DNA of 26,808 bases from Flavobacteriales bacterium MED-G22 (GTDB taxonomy: Bacteria; Bacteroidota; Bacteroidia; Flavobacteriales; Flavobacteriaceae): contig NTKF01000017.1 of the NCBI GenBank assembly GCA_002457295.1, forward strand, positions 1 through 26,808. Direction: 5' to 3'. Below are positions 25,730 through 26,808 of this stretch, piece after piece. Every line of letters starts with the position of its first letter. Within the stretch, counting starts at the first letter, position 1. Position numbers and translations under genes: made by a program. The notes beneath the pieces were generated by a model. That model saw nothing but the letters and a program-made list of their open reading frames with translations, did not search any database and had not been told where the DNA came from.

Positions 25730-25764
25730 AAAAAGAGGTAATTTACAAGAAAATACCTCTTTTT
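25730..25764 (-). terminator. Terminator hairpin between susD and the FG-GAP genes
   Basis: An 11-bp perfect stem (AAAAAGAGGTA at 25730-25740 with TACCTCTTTTT at 25754-25764) has a 13-nt loop and T runs on both strands. It lies 25 bp after the susD stop codon. It probably ends or reduces transcripts from susCD, so the downstream enzyme genes would be made in lower amounts, or from another promoter. Confidence 0.75.
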
Positions 25765-25788
25765 TTTTAAAATCAAAAAATAAAAACC

Positions 25789-26808
25789 TTAGTACCCTGG
25801 ATTTTGTTTTAGGGTTGATTCTCCATCAACTTTACTAAGTTCTATTTGCGCTTGAGGTAGCGGGTGTAAAGCATGCTTTGATTGGAAACCAGGAGAGGCT
25901 ATCAAATAATCTCTTTTGGTTTTCTCAACAGGTAAATAATCATTATTGATTACTTGTTCTGCAATACCCCACCGAACAAGGTCAAACATTCTTTGGCCTT
26001 CAAGAGCAAGCTCTATTCTTCGTTCAAATTGCACAGCTGTTCTAGCAGTTTCTTGATCTGTCCAAGCTTCAGTATATGGCTTAACATCATATTTCGCCCA
26101 AGAAATAGACGGATCACTTAAATCTGTTGTGGCTACACCATCACTGTTGATGGCACAACCTGCAGCTCTTTCTCGAATCATGTTTACAAGCTCTCTAGCT
26201 CTTTCTAAAGACCCAACTTCAATTTCTGTTTCTGCTAACATCAATAGAACGTCAGCATATCTGATGATTGGGATGTTTAGTGGACTCAATTGTTTATTAG
26301 ACCAACCTACGTTACTAATTTCGTTAGGCTCGTGAATAAATTTCTTTGGACTAAAAGGGCCTCCAAAAGGTCTGTTTCGAATCCAAGTGGGTTCGTGAAT
26401 ACCCCATGTTAAGAAAGGCACATTGTCTCGACCAACTGTCCAGTCTAGTCTAGGATCAACCACATCGTCTATGGTTACATCTGCATTATTATAAGATTTA
26501 TCCAAGAAAGGTAGTCCTTTTGAGTCAACCTTGTGAGCATTTACTAAGTTATGGCTAGGTTGGTGGAAACCACAACATCCGAAAGGGGAACCACCATGAG
26601 GGTGATTTAAGCGGTCCGCAAACATTCCGTTTATACTCCCACCATTTCCATCATTGACTGAACCTTGGATGGTAAAGATCATACCAGTTCCATTTTCTCC
26701 ACCAGTTGTAAAGATGTCATGAAAACAATCTTGAAGCTGATAAACTCCACTATTCACAACGGCATCAAACTGAGTTTTGGCAGCAGCATATTCTTTATTG
26801 AATAAAAG
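25789..26808 (-). CDS. SusD/RagB family outer-membrane glycan-binding lipoprotein (C-terminal part)
   Basis: The last 339 residues of a SusD-like protein are visible; the gene continues beyond the right edge, so the lipoprotein signal and N-terminal TPR part are missing. The frame is open through the edge with FNKEYAAAKTQFDAVVNSG, a typical SusD helix, which shows that the GTG at 26757 is internal. Characteristic parts are PIIRYADVLLMLAETEIEVG, the TPR-like ARELVNMIRERAA, FERRIELALEGQRMFDLVRW and the ending HPLPQAQIELSK...LKQNPGY. SusD proteins cap the SusC TonB-dependent transporter and capture oligosaccharides at the cell surface. A susC gene is expected immediately to the right, outside the window. 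The ligand is inferred to be a xylan-type chain from the downstream enzymes. Confidence 0.93.
   Translation of the reverse strand, partial: LLFNKEYAAAKTQFDAVVNSGVYQLQDCFHDIFTTGGENGTGMIFTIQGSVNDGNGGSINGMFADRLNHPHGGSPFGCCGFHQPSHNLVNAHKVDSKGLPFLDKSYNNADVTIDDVVDPRLDWTVGRDNVPFLTWGIHEPTWIRNRPFGGPFSPKKFIHEPNEISNVGWSNKQLSPLNIPIIRYADVLLMLAETEIEVGSLERARELVNMIRERAAGCAINSDGVATTDLSDPSISWAKYDVKPYTEAWTDQETARTAVQFERRIELALEGQRMFDLVRWGIAEQVINNDYLPVEKTKRDYLIASPGFQSKHALHPLPQAQIELSKVDGESTLKQNPGY

Larger units (their letters stand above)
8218..26808 (-). other. Polysaccharide utilization locus, probably for sulfated xylan
   Basis: Ten co-directional genes run leftward: susD (partial), two FG-GAP/ASPIC lipoproteins, two sulfatases, GH10, GPH symporter, GH43, sulfatase and a GHL6 enzyme. 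Gaps are small (overlap of 4 bp, or 1 to 47 bp) except 84 bp with a terminator after susD and 127 bp before the first sulfatase. GH10, GPH transporter and GH43 are a known xylan-use trio; the sulfatases point to sulfate-decorated substrate. No regulator (HTCS, sigma/anti-sigma or AraC-type) is visible; it may lie beyond the right edge with susC. Confidence 0.8.

Noticed and set aside
25789..26757. A complete 322-residue SusD starting at GTG 26757
   Set aside because: The frame continues upstream to the window edge with typical SusD helix sequence, so the GTG is internal and the gene is only partly in the window.

Overview
The window comes from a marine-type member of the Bacteroidota, most likely a flavobacterium. 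The evidence is a SusD protein, TonB-dependent transport, many lipoproteins with a cysteine after a short hydrophobic leader, AT-rich spacers without Shine-Dalgarno sites, a TTG-N20-TAnnTTTG promoter, and a sulfatase-rich polysaccharide utilization locus (PUL).

Left part (1-4621): four unrelated genes (NTF2-like secreted protein, DUF6428, NTF2-like lipoprotein, and an InlB-repeat lipoprotein with an unrecognised C-terminal domain). Each is bracketed by copies of one 24-bp repeat. All five copies point the same way although the genes do not, so the stretch looks like an array of single-gene cassettes. To its right is about 900 bp without a long gene. It holds a 38-codon minimal ribbon-helix-helix (RHH) ORF preceded by tandem 22-bp direct repeats, which suggests a mobilization, partition or autoregulation remnant.

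Middle (4622-8141): an NmrA/TIP30-like NAD(P)-binding protein (minus strand), tRNA-Asn(GTT) with a strong terminator (minus strand), and a FecA-like TonB-dependent receptor (plus strand, GTG start) behind a clear Bacteroidota promoter.

Right part (8218-26808, all minus strand): a PUL entered from the right. In transcription order it holds the C-terminal part of a SusD, a terminator hairpin, two very large FG-GAP/VCBS-ASPIC lipoproteins, two sulfatases overlapping by 4 bp, a GH10 endo-xylanase lipoprotein, a GPH-family sugar:cation symporter, a cytoplasmic GH43 xylosidase/arabinofuranosidase, a third sulfatase, and a secreted GHL6-type glycosidase (possibly an alpha-L-fucosidase). GH10, GPH transporter and GH43 form a classic xylan module. 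With three sulfatases beside it, the likely substrate is a sulfated, substituted xylan-type polysaccharide, for example from marine algae: desulfated and cut outside the cytoplasm, oligosaccharides imported through SusCD and GPH, and finished by GH43 in the cytoplasm. The substrate is inferred from gene content.
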